NCBI GenBank assembly: GCA_914767715.1
Contig: OU612067.1
Span: forward strand, 8,866,001-8,930,000
Direction: 5' to 3'
Source: Membranipora membranacea
Taxonomy: Eukaryota; Bryozoa; Gymnolaemata; Cheilostomatida; Membraniporidae
DNA length: 64,000 nucleotides
Of this stretch, positions 24,701 through 37,386 are shown piece by piece. Made by a program: the position numbers and the translations under genes. Under the pieces are notes generated by a model. It saw only the letters and a list, made by a program, of their open reading frames with translations. It did not search any database and was not told the origin of the DNA. Numbering within the stretch: position 1 is the stretch's first letter; every line of letters begins with the position of its first letter.

Positions 24701-27700
24701 TGTGCAGACTCAGACCATGTATTATATTGGAATGAGATATATTTGAGGTTTTAAAACGGTATCATTTTTTTTTTAAATCTCTGATATCAACACGTCCATT
24801 GTTCAGGGGCCTACATCGGTATTGTTCTTCGTTTTTGCTAGTGCGTCCTTATACCATCAATACATTTTCTAGTGTCTATGTTGCATCTTTTCAGACCATT
24901 TTTAGCAATTTCACCTTATGCCAGCCTCATACGATGATATGACAGATCTTTTCTGTCCACAGACAAAATTAACGATTTCTTGTCAGACAAATTAGTACTT
25001 TTTGGAACTACCCATTATGCAAAGTATGTACTATTATTATCAACAATATGAATTAATAAGATATTGATATGAGGAAATATGTAAAGTATGTTTTTATTAT
25101 TTATCTCGCAGTTAAAGCCTCCGGAGGGGGGGGGGGTTTGCCTCCCTACCCCCACCATTTCTCATTTTGCAGCTTTCCACAGTTTGTAACATTTTTGAGT
25201 ATCTCAAATCTTTGAATTCAACAAACTCCTGTCCGAGCTATGTAAAAGATACCTCTCCTCTGCATAACGGAACCTTCACATGTCATAGAAATCTGAAAAC
25301 TAAATCCTGCCTGCCAGCAACAACTCGGCAACTTCAAGATGAGCAATAAGCAGTAAAATCCCGAATCATATAGATCAATAAGTTGTTTATAAGGATTTGT
25401 CAAACATTGACCAGGCAGCTGGGCTCGAAGGTCCTGGTAATTTGTCTAGCCAACTTGTCAAAAGTTTTCAAGCAATGCTGTATTTTCTGCAAATTGCAGT
25501 TGCAGCTTTGCAAACACATTTGTTCATGTCTATCGGATTATGTTTCCTCCACTTGAGCAATGAGGGCAAACTGTGAGCATCGATAGTCTGCAGTAAGTCA
25601 CAAGGCTGGCCAGCGTAGGAGGTAATCCCCAGAGTTTAGCCATGTATTTATTTGTCTAACTAACCATAAGATATCAGTGTAAGATGTTGAGATATCCAAT
25701 GTCAGAGAGTTTACAGTTGGCACCGTCCTGAATGCATGGAAATTATGGATCCACAATGTTGACAATCAGTCTTCATTCGAAAATGTGCAATTCAGAGTTG
25801 TCTTCCATTTAATTTGCAATATATTAAAAAGCTTTTCCCCTTGTATTTAATTCGGTTCAAACAGGAGCAAGAGTTGCAATGCGGATCAAATATGACCGAC
25901 ATTTATGAATTTATTTTTTTCTTTCTAAGTTTGTATCACTCTGTTACAGGATTAAAATAGGAAAAATAAAGAAAACGGCAAAATTCCCAAAAAGTTGATA
26001 GACCTGCCAAGAAATATTCGAAAATCTTCTGCAAACAGGATGAGGGTAAGTCAAGGTCATTAAAACTGGACATCCTCGTTCACACAATCCATCAGGTAAT
26101 TTGACGTCATATGATTCATCCAACTCCCACACTGACCCATGGCCTTGAACCAACTTTGATCGGTTTTCAAACTTGAGTTTTTGAACTTGCGGTTGTCTTA
26201 TGATTCACAGCGGTCTGGATACGAGTAGCTAGGTCTACTGTTTAGCAATTTTTCAATTAGGTTGAGTGCAGAGATATACCCGGTACTAAGGAGTACCACC
26301 CGGATGGAAACACCGTCGGCTTCCACGTCTTGTGCTGACAGGTAGCGCTTTTCAATTGGGGACAAAAAATGGAATGCTGGATAATAGATGGTTGATGTCA
26401 AATTATTACAAGAATAACCACATCATACATACGTTATTAATAATAATCATTGTTAGAATTTAGATTCAGTGTCTTTTAATCTCTATTTCTCAAATAAAGC
26501 GACCACACAGACATTTCCTTCATCCAAGGTTGAACTATTCAGTGGCTGGTTTAGATGTGTGAAGGGTTTCAGTGGATGGAAGTAATGGTATCCCATTCTG
26601 GAGTATAATAACGGCTAATGATACAGAACTACAGTGATTGTAGTTGATGCGCTTAAACTGTGTCTGGATAGCTGGCAGTGGCGTTACATTACCAACAAAC
26701 CAACAAAAGTGGGAAAGTGGTTGATAATGAAAATCTACTACCAGCTATCCAGACACAGTTTAAGCGCATAAACTACAGTGATTGCAAAACCAAATGTGTC
26801 ATCACATTCTCTCGTAGGAGTTGTCAAAACGTCGGCGAGGGTAACATCAGGCCTTTTTTATGCAGCGATGGCTCCATCCCAGTTCAAAGAAAAGTGTTCT
26901 TCACAGGATTGTTTTGTAAAGCGTATTTCATTTCATCCACGGAGATATCATCATACTATTCTATATGTTTTGCCAGACTCAAATCAGTAGCAACACTTTT
27001 AAGTAACAACAATCTTGGCATCTATCAGCATGTCTGGCACTATCCCATTACCAGAGACAGTAGTTTGACTAGGATCCTTCGTGTGACCCTTACAGAGGTG
27101 AAATCTACCCACGGGCCAAGGCGGGCTTTCACTAAGTAGTTGATTTCATGGTTACACAAGTAAACCTTTTTATGCAATACCAGGAAATGTAATTAATCTG
27201 TTTTAATTTACAATGATGTAGCAACCACTTTCAATGGGATTATGGTTAATTGTTTGCACTTATTAATAATTATTATAAGGATTATATTGCTTTACAACCA
27301 TCACATAGTAAAGTATAATTATTCTGCTGCGGCCATCTGGCAACCTATCCATCAGCGAGTGTGGAGTGTTTTGAATTGAGCGTAGGTTTTTCTCACAGGT
27401 TTTTCTCACGCCATGAACTTATTTTTTCCAAGAATCACCGAGTACGCCAGCACCTGTCTCTCATTAACAGAGAGAACACAATAGGACTACAAGGGTGCTG
27501 ATTGTGATATACTATAATTAATAATATTTATTGAAAGCATATTTCATTAATAAGCATGCCATAGAAGTGTGGGAGAAGCCACAGACCTTTTTCCTGTGAT
27601 ATTTTACTCATTCAACTTTAAGGCAAAAAAATTGTGCAAAAAACTGAAATTATTTTGTCAATTCCATTGAGAAAAAGAGAAGCAGTGAAAGATAGCGTGT

Positions 27701-30700
27701 CCTGAAAAAAGGAGGAGATCAAAAAACTCTTTGGAAAATGCAGGCTTCACAATGAGACTGCATTCAAACCCAACTTCAATGTTAGCCCAACCAAAGCACC
27801 ACTATTTAACTTGTGTTTTGACTAATAGAGGTTTGGTTTTGACAAGTATGTCACAGCTCACCAGACAAAACGATACAAATTTCACTTTTTTAAAAGATTT
27901 ATGCGATTTTGCTAAAGAAGGACAAATTCATTACGTTCTTAGAGCTTTTCACAAGAATTTCACAAGTATTAAAAACTCTGAATCACTAAATCTCCACACA
28001 AAAACCTTGTCTTTTAATAAAAGTACAAGCTGTTTTGATAACGCTGGTTAATTGCAAAAATAATTCACCATTTTTTGCGTCAATTAGACTGGCTTCTATC
28101 GTCGACTAAGCAGACAGTAATTCGGCTACACCGATAAATAGTTCCCAGAATCTCAAAACTTAAAACGTTGTGGTTTCTACCAAATAACAAAATACAGGTA
28201 GTACGCCTCTGCAGTCTGGGCAGTGGTAAGTGATTTACTGCCAAACTATTTTTTACTGTATTTGATCTGTTTAAGATACGTATAACCGAGGATTTGCGGT
28301 ATTGACTCAGTAGTTTCACCAGGCATGGAGTTGTCAGATTCCCAGCTTTACCGCATTCCCAGTGCTGCCAGAAAGTGTTGGATGCCACTTGGAGGTCACG
28401 GCTACATGTTATGACCAGACTGGTTGACAGCCAGTCGCCAAAATACCTATCTAAACCTGTCCCGGACAGCTAGTCACCCAAATACCAATCTACCTGTCCC
28501 GGACACATGGCCAAGGACATTAATAATCAAAAATACTACATTTTTTAAGTGCAAATAACATCAATACCGTTGCCTCACTCCAATTTGCCAACTCACCCTG
28601 CAGGCCTAAGTATGATACTTTATCTATATGACAATTGACTCATATACTAATTATATCACAAACATGTTTATAGAGTGCTGTTACTTGATACAAGGCCTAT
28701 AGTTACTATTGTTTGAAGAATTCTTTCTTGTGACAACTCTCATGCTCGTAGAAATAAAACACTAGATTGCGTTTTTCCATAAATTTGTCACCTCAGTATT
28801 TTTCACGTTGTGACATATTTTTATACGAGTAAGATGACAAATTTTTGCCGTATTTTCCTCGTATTTCATAATGGAGAGGATCATACTTTTTCCCAACAGG
28901 TTATACTGATATATTATCTGAATAACACATTTTCATTGTTATATAATAAAGATGTTTTTTTTCATGACAAGCTAAGCTGTTTTGGAGTAATTCCAATACT
29001 TTTTCAACGGAAAGTCATGTTCAAGAAATACACATGTGGCGTTACTAGAATGGTGTACTTTTCCTCAAACATCACTGTGAGTTGCTAAAAATACTGTTTT
29101 TCATTTTCCGAGCCTGAGCCTCTAGCTGGATTTCTACCACACAGGCGTTTTTGGGAAATGGTGGGGTAACATACCCAATCATTTTCAACGCTATTATTTT
29201 AAAAAATACGACCGATGGGAGATCATGGCCATCCACAGACTTATTGATAAACCTAGACAGGACACCATAGACAGCTCAAGTGAGACACTTAACAGTGGGT
29301 GATGTCACACATTTAATTGTGTGATGCTAATGAATTGCAAATGCTCCATATATTTCCTGTCTAGGTTTATTACTATGTCTATACATCCTTCAATTTGAAT
29401 ACTTGAACAAATCAATTGGGAATATCTGTTGCGTCTCATTATCCACACCTTCCCGATTCCTGGTTGGATCTGATTTATAGTCAAGTGGTGTGCTCGCCTA
29501 TTCACAACCCTGACACATTCCAACTGCTTAGAGCAGGGAGGCTGGGAGTAATTTTATGAGTAAATTATTTGTTGCTAATTTTGTTATTTTGGATTTATCC
29601 ACTCCCTGATACCTATCTTCCATAAGAGCATAACTTCAAGTTTCAGTGAAATTATCAGACTGACATCGATAGAAGGGAGTGATGTGATGTGCATTGATGT
29701 TAAAAATGGTAGCAATTTGACGAGCAACGGTACAAATCTCTTCCTTTAGCTTATTGATTTGTCAAGTTGACTGGCCAACCACACCAATACTCCCTCGACA
29801 TTTTGAAAGAAGTTCCATGAAAATGGAAAAAAAAACAAAATACAAACAAACATGTTTTCCTTACCTTGTCAGTTATAAGTGAGATGTTGTCTATCAGTCT
29901 ATTATTGACCTCCACCAGTTTCCCTTTGACACATGAGTATATATTATATATAGTTCCATCTGTACAGGTAATCATACACAATATCCCTGTCTCCGATAAC
30001 ATCTGGGCACCCTGGAAACAAAAAGTAAATTCACATTGCATAGTTGATGCAATTTTTTCCTATATCATGACTTGTACCAACAAACCTCACTCTTAGTCGT
30101 GTTTAGCTCTAGTTTTTTTTTATCAGTAATTGTACTGGAAACAGTTTAGTATTAAATCAGAGATTGAAGGATACCATCTCTGATTGAACGCTAACATTAA
30201 AAACCACCTCAAGCTAAAAAATGACCAGGAGTAAGGTTTTTTATGTCAAATAAAATGCCATATTTTCAGTCTATGAAGAGTTTCATTTCAGGAAAAAACT
30301 CAGTTAAAATTTTGAGTGTCACAATCAGGACCATATTATTCCACATGTGACTCACATAGTTATTCAAATGAATGCAAGCCATTTCAAAATAAAACTTGAG
30401 GACTGCCTTACACCAAGTATTGCTCAATTTGCCAGCATTTTGAGTTGCCCCATTCGAGCATTAGAATTGGAACGACTGGAAATACAGCCAAATTGGATCA
30501 CACTTGAAGTTGAACTAACCTCCACCTATTCATATTGCCATTTGTCATGTTTTTGATGTTGGCGGAATCGGTGAAACAATATGCTAACTCTTTGTTAATG
30601 TTACACGATTCCAGGATATGGTGATAAACATGAAATTTTCTGTTATTTTCATAATGATTAGGCTATTTCTCACTACAACAACAGCAAAAAATCAGCGCAC

Positions 30701-32768
30701 TAGTTTGACCATTTCATGATTCATTGTTTTACAACATACAAAGAGTAACTGGGTGTATATGGGGGATTAACAATTATTCATGAGGGAAGATTTTAGCAGG
30801 TTATTTTTTTGACGAGAGTACATGTGGTACTTGCATGAGTTTTTGTTTTCCCTCCAAAGCACAAAGAACAAATAAAACTGATTGAAGCTTTGAAGTTTTA
30901 TGGAGTTCAGTTCGAGTTGAGCTGGTTTGTAAAGGTTTGGGAGTGTGAAGCCTTCTTTAGCATTTTTCTAACAAGGGCAGACAACTCCAAATTATCATTG
31001 TTCCTTTTGTAGGGCAGGGACCGGGAGTGTGACCCACAGTCCATAACCTCAGTAAACTGTACATAAAAAACAGTTTCTCAATCAATTGTGTGAACTATCA
31101 ACATAAATAACAACCACAAAAGATAGATTCAACTCCATTTTACATTCTGAGCAACTCACAATTTTGGTATAACACCAATATGAGCATGAATAATGACTAA
31201 TTCATGTCTACCCAAAAATGGGAAACAACATAAAACCAAACAAATCTCTGTATCCGTTAGTGGAGCTCATATGGTTACCTTCTTGCCTTTACCAGTGGCC
31301 TGGTTGTCAAGTCTATTTCTCTTCTTGTCGACTTGGAATGATATTGACTCTGGTGTTTTGCCTTCCTTGTATATCGAATGACTGGGAGCCAATGTCAGCA
31401 AGCATATTCTGAACAAAAATAGATGGCACCACATAACAATGTAACATGTACTTTAATTTATTCAGTACAATGGAATATCAGTTAACAGGAGGGCGATACT
31501 CTTCAAGTTTCATTTCAAGAAAAAGACAAAAACGAGAAATATAAGACCAATGTCAGCAACGATCAGTTCTCACTATATATCACAATACTTGATGAAACAT
31601 TATGCCAAGCTTGAACTAACCACTATTATGGAGCTGACCAACACAAGTAAGATAAGATATGAGGAGTTTAGGTTCAACCAAGATAACTGTTTTTTTCATG
31701 ATTTTCGGTATGGAACATATAAATCTCAATGCACCACAGAGGAGTAAAGTAATCACAAGATAAAAAGTTTGCCACTATGCGCGGGCTTGAAATAATCAAA
31801 AACATGGGTAGCTTACATTTACTCTATATCATTGATTCACATAAACTCTCATTTTAGGCACCAGTTGGTAAAAATTAAGCCACCACTTGTCTAACAAGCT
31901 TCTCTCGAGCTTATATTTACTCCTCTACAGTAGTTGGCAGAATTGATAAGTAAGGGTTATACAAACAAAATTGTTTATGTAATGTACTCTGTGACTGTGT
32001 TGTGAAACTCACTTGTTACTATGGCAAAGGATACAGAAGTCGTTCCCACTTCCCTTTACATCTGTAAAAAAAAGAAGATTGATCAGAACTATACCGAGCA
32101 TCTAGCCTAATATAGTACTGTGAACTCTCTGTGTCATCAACAACAGTCTGACAGCTTGGTAATCAAATAATATATCTGTTCAGGCAAATTCCGCAAATCC
32201 GCGTTCATAAATATCATCAATAGATTGAAAAACAGTAAAATTATTTTGGCGGAAACCACAAGCCGCAGTCAAGACAGCAATCGGTGAAAAATACAACTCT
32301 TATAGTAGGCCTAAATACCAATATCCTCTGAGTTTTGAATGAGGGAAACTAGAAACAGTCCGTTATGTTAGCAATTGTTGTGGGAGCAAGTCTACCTAAT
32401 GCAAAAAAGACAAATCTTTTAGCACAAACAAACAGCGATGTACACGTCATACCGGTGTCCTTTGAACCCAATAAAACAAGTGTTTATATGGAGAGTAACT
32501 ATTTTGAGGCATGTCATCTGTACTTTATTGCACTTAGGTATGCATCCTATTTCCTGCACAAACTCTCTGTGACAAACACTGCCAATTAAAAAAAACTTTT
32601 TTTGTCTTGACTTAAGCAAAGTTTAATTCGAAACATTATTAACAATCTCCAGCTTTGCAATAGCAATGGCTAACACAAAACTGTATGCAGTGACAATATC
32701 AAACCTGTTTTGTACCTCCTTTGATAGTATCTGTCCACCACCGATAAGTAAGGAGATTCTCCTGCCAT
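18708..32768 (-). CDS. ABITRAM: ABITRAM (Simiate) homologue, six exons
   Basis: Exons in transcript order: 32705-32768, 32013-32061, 31279-31408, 29865-30011, 23231-23312 and 18708-18805. All have GT..AG borders and matching phases, giving 190 codons (189 aa plus stop) against about 181 in human. In order the exons encode VVDRYYQRRYKTDVKG, DFCILCHSNKICLLTLAPSH, GKTPESISFQVDKKRNRLDN, GAQMLSETGILCMITCTDGT, SCVKGKLVEVN and PSTDGYIAIVLPNLHDYKK, matching block for block the ABITRAM/FAM206 family. In vertebrates the protein is nuclear, binds actin and modulates transcription. The C-terminus is an acidic, then Ala-rich tail unlike the human one. The introns between the last exons are 4.4 and 6.5 kb and full of repeats. 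The gene starts head to head with the subunit e gene, with 1.7 kb between start codons. Confidence 0.93.
21921..22310. repeat. 141-bp tandem repeat, about 2.7 copies
   Basis: GGTCATGTGAC starts at 21921, 22062 and 22203, giving a period of exactly 141 bp. Each unit carries ATTG(G)TGATGTC, a block around TCGGTATATG, an AAACCCCC-like block and ACTCAATCGCATGAT. The third copy is truncated after GCATGAT. The array lies in the last intron of the ABITRAM gene. The units differ by scattered substitutions, so the array is not recent. Confidence 0.85.
22496..22580. repeat. 49-bp direct repeat, two copies
   Basis: A 36-bp block beginning AATAATAAACCC and ending GGAATACAACT occurs at 22496-22531 and again at 22545-22580. 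The first copy is followed by its own short inverted partner (GAATACAAC / GTTGTATTC). The GGAATACAAC motif also lies just before the 141-bp array (about 21891), suggesting both are parts of one older element. Confidence 0.6.
23626..23720. repeat. Degenerate ACATACGTC(AT) minisatellite
   Basis: About 95 bp made of shuffled ACATACGTCAT, ATGTCACATACG and CGCACATACG units. It sits in the ABITRAM intron upstream of the exon at 23231-23312 on the minus strand. No coding capacity. Confidence 0.75.
26641..26775. mobile_element. Foldback/MULE-like MITE with 9-bp target duplication
   Basis: The ends are long inverted repeats of about 33 bp: TAGTTGATGCGCTTAAACTG... on the left pairs with ...CAGTTTAAGCGCATAAACTA on the right with one mismatch, and both continue through GTGTCTGGATAGCTGG. 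The element is flanked by CAGTGATTG at 26632-26640 and CAGTGATTG at 26776-26784, a perfect 9-bp duplication. Long inverted ends with a 9-bp duplication fit Mutator-like non-autonomous elements. There is no coding capacity. The repeat at 1013-1166 is a relative. Confidence 0.8.
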
Positions 32769-33574
32769 TTGTGAAGCAATTTGATTACTCTTCCTGATAA
32801 AGCTGAAATGATAATGTTTTAATGTTATATAATATAATAAGCTCGACCAACATGCATTCTTACTCTAAACTAGCAATTGTAGATTTTTGAGACAGCCTAG
32901 TCCTGCGGGTTTATTTTGGAGGTATGCAATTGCACAGAAAGGATGTATATGATTGATTCATTCAGGGTTCGCCATACAGCTATAGTAGAAGATTTCAATT
33001 TCTACCGCCTTAATAGACACAGGGATAGTAAAAATTTCCCAGCTATTAAAATGGATACAATGTATTGTAACAGAATCGCCAGACTAATTTAGTGCACTTG
33101 ACTGGCGTTCAATGAACTAACTACAAGATGCCATCCAGGTTCAGTTTGCTAGTTTTTACAGTTCAACGTTATTTAGCACATCGTAGACTAAATAGACAAA
33201 GATTGATTGATATGAGTTGATGTTCCAACCCTCTCTTTCCTTACTTTGACACAACAATCAGGGGGGTCTTTCAATTGAAAACTGTGCAAGTCAGTATCTG
33301 TTTGGGGTGGGGGCAAATTGAATAAAACTTGATCTACTGGGCATTATTAGTACGTGCAACACGGACACCGGGGCACACAACCACAGGTGCCACACGACCA
33401 CTGAACTTACACTTACCACTAGAAGGCCTGTGCCCAAAGGGCCAGCATCACTAGCAGTTAGGACTCGGGAGTATTAGCACAACAATGAATGACAGAATTT
33501 AAAGGTCATGGGTCGGCCTTCTTGTATGATGTAACCTGCTGTTCCACTAGAAGTTTTTTCATACATACAGGCAC

Positions 33575-33785
33575 CCTGGGAGGTCTTTCATTTAGAAACA
33601 GCCAAAATCGCAATCTGATCGCTCACTCAAAGAGTGCGAGTGAGACATGCTGGGGGTGTTGCTCATACATCGCTCACTCAATGATGTAACTATATATTTA
33701 CACCCTGAGTGAGCGATTTCGTCTAATTAAGTGAGTGATAATTTTGAGTGATGTGAAAGTGATAACCTGCTTTATAACTCACAAG
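33575..33785. mobile_element. Truncated copy of the 257-bp foldback MITE
   Basis: It begins with a diverged terminal block (AGGTCTTTCATTTAGAAAC) and AGCCAAAATCGCAATCTGAT, then follows the same order of GAGTGAGCGAT motifs as the full copies at 36017-36273 and 55426-55682, ending at GTGATAACCTGCTTTA. The right terminal repeat is missing. A solitary terminal block, GGGGGGTCTTTCAATTGAAA, lies 300 bp to the left near 33260. Confidence 0.7.
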
Positions 33786-34460
33786 TCGCTGCCATCATCA
33801 TCATCATGGAATAAATGAAATAGTGACAAACCGAGTGGTACACACACTAAACCAATTTGCATAAACAATGACAACAGTGATGCTCACACAGACAGAGCAC
33901 AGCAATCACACAAGGGAGAATTGAATTCCATTCACAAGACACGACACTACCAACTAAACTACTCTAGCTAGGTAGTAATGTAAGTTAGTAATGTAGTAGC
34001 CTGTAGGTAGTAAAGTAATTAGAAGAATGTAGAATTTTTAGCATCCTTTTTGAATCTGGATACACTGCAATCTTCATGGTATTAGGACTCATTGTAGCAT
34101 AAGAGATTTTTAAGACAAACACAGCACATACACAGCACAGACAGTTGGACTCACAAAGCTCAAAGAAGTGGTTTCTACTTGCACAAAGTTACATTTATAA
34201 TTATAATTTCAAAAAAAACCAAGACATGGTGATGGAAGGGAGTTTGCACATGTTACCTCCAATTTGACAAGAACTTCAAACAACTACAATAATTATGCCT
34301 CTTTCACTAAAAACTTCAATAGTAACCATGATATGAAGCTAAAATCGTAAAAATACTCCCTAACAAACCGAAATTTCTGACTGACAGGTTTGTTGGCTTT
34401 AGGTCTATTGAGCACCTGCCGGTCTGAAATCTGCACTATAGTACTGACTGACTAAAAAAG

Positions 34461-37386
34461 ATGGCTCCAGCTGCACTGAAAGCACCAAATCCAGCTACTT
34501 CCCCTCTTATCAGGGTAGGTAAACATACATGAAACTATTTAAGGGGAGTGTGATGAAATTCTCTTGCCTACCGACACCATAATGTCACTGTGTGTCAGTC
34601 TCTTTAGTCAAAGTCTATGATGTCTCCCTCTTGTCTTCGGTTTGCAAGGCCAAGTGAAAGCAACTTTCACTTGACTTCGCAAACCAAGACTAGAGAGTCA
34701 TCAAAGTTGCTACCTAGTGAGCAAGAAGGTCCAATCAATTTACTCCTTGGTGCAATGCTTGTCTCCTGGCTGCTATCGAACCCAATGAACTGGGGTTCAT
34801 CATTGCACCTAAACTTTCTAAACCTGTTACAAATCACCTGTCAGTGAGTGTCAAACCAGAAAAATACTCTGATATTTAGTGGTCAGAAGCTGACTGTGGA
34901 TTGTGTATGTATGACTGCTTACCTCGCACAAACTGCAATGGACCTTTGACAATAACCTTTCTTACTCTCATTATCGTGGGTCTCTGCTCTGTTTACTGGT
35001 TGCAGTTCAGGCCCAACCATCTCTTCTTCTACGCTTATGTAGCTTGGCCAAAGAGTGTCCTCCCACCCACACTTAAAACGGGGTATAGTCACCTAGAAGT
35101 AGTGGCAGGATGGCTGACGCCTATGTTACTGAAAATGTCCAGTTCTATCAAGGAGTAAGAGTTTTTCACTCCTTGGTTCTATGTGGGCAGTAGCTAGGTT
35201 TATGTAAAACCATAGGGTTTGTGCGCGCAGCCCATTTTGCGTGCTAGACATATTTAAGTTCAATCAAAAACCGGTGTGATGTGAGACAAGTGGAAGGTGC
35301 TGTATTTGACATGACTTATAGCACTCATACGAATCATAGAGCACAAAGAACAATGCTTTATAGGCCTTGAGTGCTGTAAGACGTGACTGTCCCATACAGC
35401 ACCTGGCACACGTCTTACATCCCCCATTGTCAGCGACGGTTTTTAATGCCCGTTTAGAATAGCATAAACTTGTAATGAATGCTTTGTCAAAGGCGTCTTC
35501 TTTTTACCCAAATACTGTCATAACTAGGTTTTGTGCATCTGCAGGCCTGCATGTGGTACATTGTTAGATACCCACATCGGGTATTCTTACTAACCAAAGC
35601 TGCCCATGGGATAAGCTAGGCCTATGTCCAATCTATCAAGTTCTCCCATTAGGTAAAAATAGAAACCAACTATAATCCTTTAAATTGAGAGGGAGATAAG
35701 TCATATATATGATAGGCAGCCTATGTCCCTGAAAATGTTACCTTGTAAGGCGGAGTTGAGACTTCCTCCCATTGTTTTGAGTAGTCTCAGGCAAATGGTA
35801 AAAATAACTCATTTGACTGAGGCAGAAACTATTAGTTGGCATTGAAGTGGCGAGTAATCATTAAATCACAGCCGGTTACCATACTATAATATCTGCCATG
35901 CTACAGGGAGCACTTCACTTCCACTGTCGTGGAAGAGAAACAATAAGTTTCCAAGCAGCTGTTTCTGTGAGAGGCTGACTAAGCTCAATCATTGTTGGGT
36001 TAGATTTATACGTACTGGGGGGTCTTTCAATTAGAAACAGCCAAAATCGCAATCTTTTCCATCGCTCACTGAGTGAGCGATACCTGCTAGGGGTCTCGCT
36101 TTCAGATCGCTCAGTCACTTGATGGAACTATATACATTCTGAGTGAGCGATTTGGGAGCGATTTTCTCTAATTGAAACACCAAGTGAGTGATAATTTTGA
36201 GCGATGTGATAGTGATGTGATAGTGATAACTTGCTTTAGTAAAGGATCACTCTTTCTAATTGAAAGACCCCCCTGGTTACATACGAAAGCCTGATATGAA
36301 TCTAAAGAAAATGTTCAAGACATTCTGATACATTATTGTTGGGGTTTCACTGCTCAGACTCCTTTTATACTCCTTTCTATAACTGTCGCTACCGACAGTT
36401 GCAAATTAACATTGTACGTACAAACTGTCGGTCCCTTGTGCTGACTCAAACTATCATTAAATTAATGTTTATATTTCTTTTACAGGGTTCCAGATATATT
36501 TTCCTTGCCGCAGGATTTTTTTATGGAGCCTATAAATTGAGTGAGTACCTAAATAATTTTTATTTGTACATTAATCAAGTGTTATTCACCATTTAATCTA
36601 TGAACTTCTCCGCTGGAGATCTTGCATGGATCACATCATAGTAAAAATGTCATTGTGAAAGTTATTATCTGCCTACCCTGTTGGTAAGTTTTAATTGGTC
36701 TGTTACAGGGAAATATTCAGCTATGGAAGTTGATATACAGAAAAAAGAGGATGATATTAAGGCTCGAAGAGATATCAGACTTGCAAAGGAGCGAGAGGTT
36801 GGAAACAAAGGTATGTGTCATCAACAATTCACCCTTTGATGCTTCTGCCCAGCTTCATCATGATGTCATCACGTCTCAGTATCTAACATTTCTGAAATCA
36901 TATCCTCACCATGATTATTTTAGTGATACTTTTATTTACATCAATTCTCCTCTTAGCAATGTTCGACCTCAAATGTTTCTCCAACCATCGTCCTTCCTGA
37001 AATCTGGATCTAAAACACTTGGTTTGTATTGTATTCATTTAAATGATATACTACAAGTTGTGTCCTCTCTGTGAAATATGAGGACAATTCCATAATCAGC
37101 CGACAGCTGCAAATATGAACACTATAATGTTTATGCACTCATATGTTGTAATCCTAAACATATAAATACTTAAAGTATTTATATACTTGAATGTATTTAT
37201 ATGTTTATGGTTGTAATACATGTTTACTAGATGTACCGCCCATGATACAAGCTTTATCTATTTGGGGGATTAGTATCTAGATAGACCATCTGCTTTCAAA
37301 CAGGGTATAAAACCAGTTGTTTCACTTTATTTGCAGTTGAGATGAACTCTTTAGCTGAAGAAGTCGGCGTGCCAAACAGATTGTAA
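34461..37386 (+). CDS. ATP5ME: Mitochondrial ATP synthase subunit e
   Basis: Exons 34461-34514, 36486-36540, 36709-36810 and 37337-37386 join in phases 0, 1 and 1 into 87 codons (86 aa plus stop). The protein begins MAPAALKAPNPATSPLIRG, matching the SPLI(K/R) start of animal subunit e. It has a single membrane helix (YIFLAAGFFYGAYKL, residues 22-36) carrying a GxxxG motif at G28/G32, then a highly charged helical tail (KKEDDIKARRDIRLAKERE). Subunit e sits in the Fo membrane sector of the inner mitochondrial membrane and helps ATP synthase dimers form. No presequence is present, as is usual for this subunit. Human subunit e has 69 residues; the longer tail here ends in VPNRL. The first intron (about 2 kb) contains a MITE. 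Confidence 0.92.
34618..34701. repeat. Imperfect long hairpin in subunit e intron 1
   Basis: CAAGTGAAAG and CTTTCACTTG form perfect inner arms. GGTTTGC and GCAAACC, then more distal blocks (TGATG...TCTTC / AAGAC...CATCA), extend the pairing over about 80 bp. It has no open frame and lies just downstream of the first exon of the subunit e gene. Confidence 0.6.
36017..36273. mobile_element. 257-bp foldback MITE, copy 1
   Basis: The termini are inverted: GGGGGGTCTTTCAATTAGAA on the left and TTCTAATTGAAAGACCCCCC on the right, a 20-bp perfect pairing. The interior has ATCGCTCACTGAGTGAGCGA palindromes and GTGATAGTGATAACTTGC repeats, with no coding frame. A copy of identical length in the opposite orientation lies at 55426-55682. 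This copy sits in the first intron of the subunit e gene, about 210 bp before exon 2. No clear target duplication was seen. Confidence 0.85.
37141..37225. repeat. Inverted repeat after the subunit e gene side
   Basis: TAAACATATAAATAC and GTATTTATATGTTTA are exact complements, and flanking TTGTAATCC / GGTTGTAA extend the pairing to an 85-bp foldback. It lies in the last intron of the subunit e gene. Confidence 0.6.

Noticed and set aside
26678-27139. 153-codon open frame on the plus strand
   Set aside because: It starts inside the foldback element at 26641-26775 and runs into intron DNA of the ABITRAM gene; no motif or conserved pattern.
31550-31747. 65-codon plus-strand frame and neighbours at 31193-31412
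   Set aside because: They lie antisense to, or between, verified ABITRAM exons on the minus strand and show no independent coding features.
35915-36118. 67-codon minus-strand frame rich in Ser/Arg/Glu
   Set aside because: It overlaps the 257-bp MITE; the charge comes from repeated GAGCGA/TCGCTC motifs.
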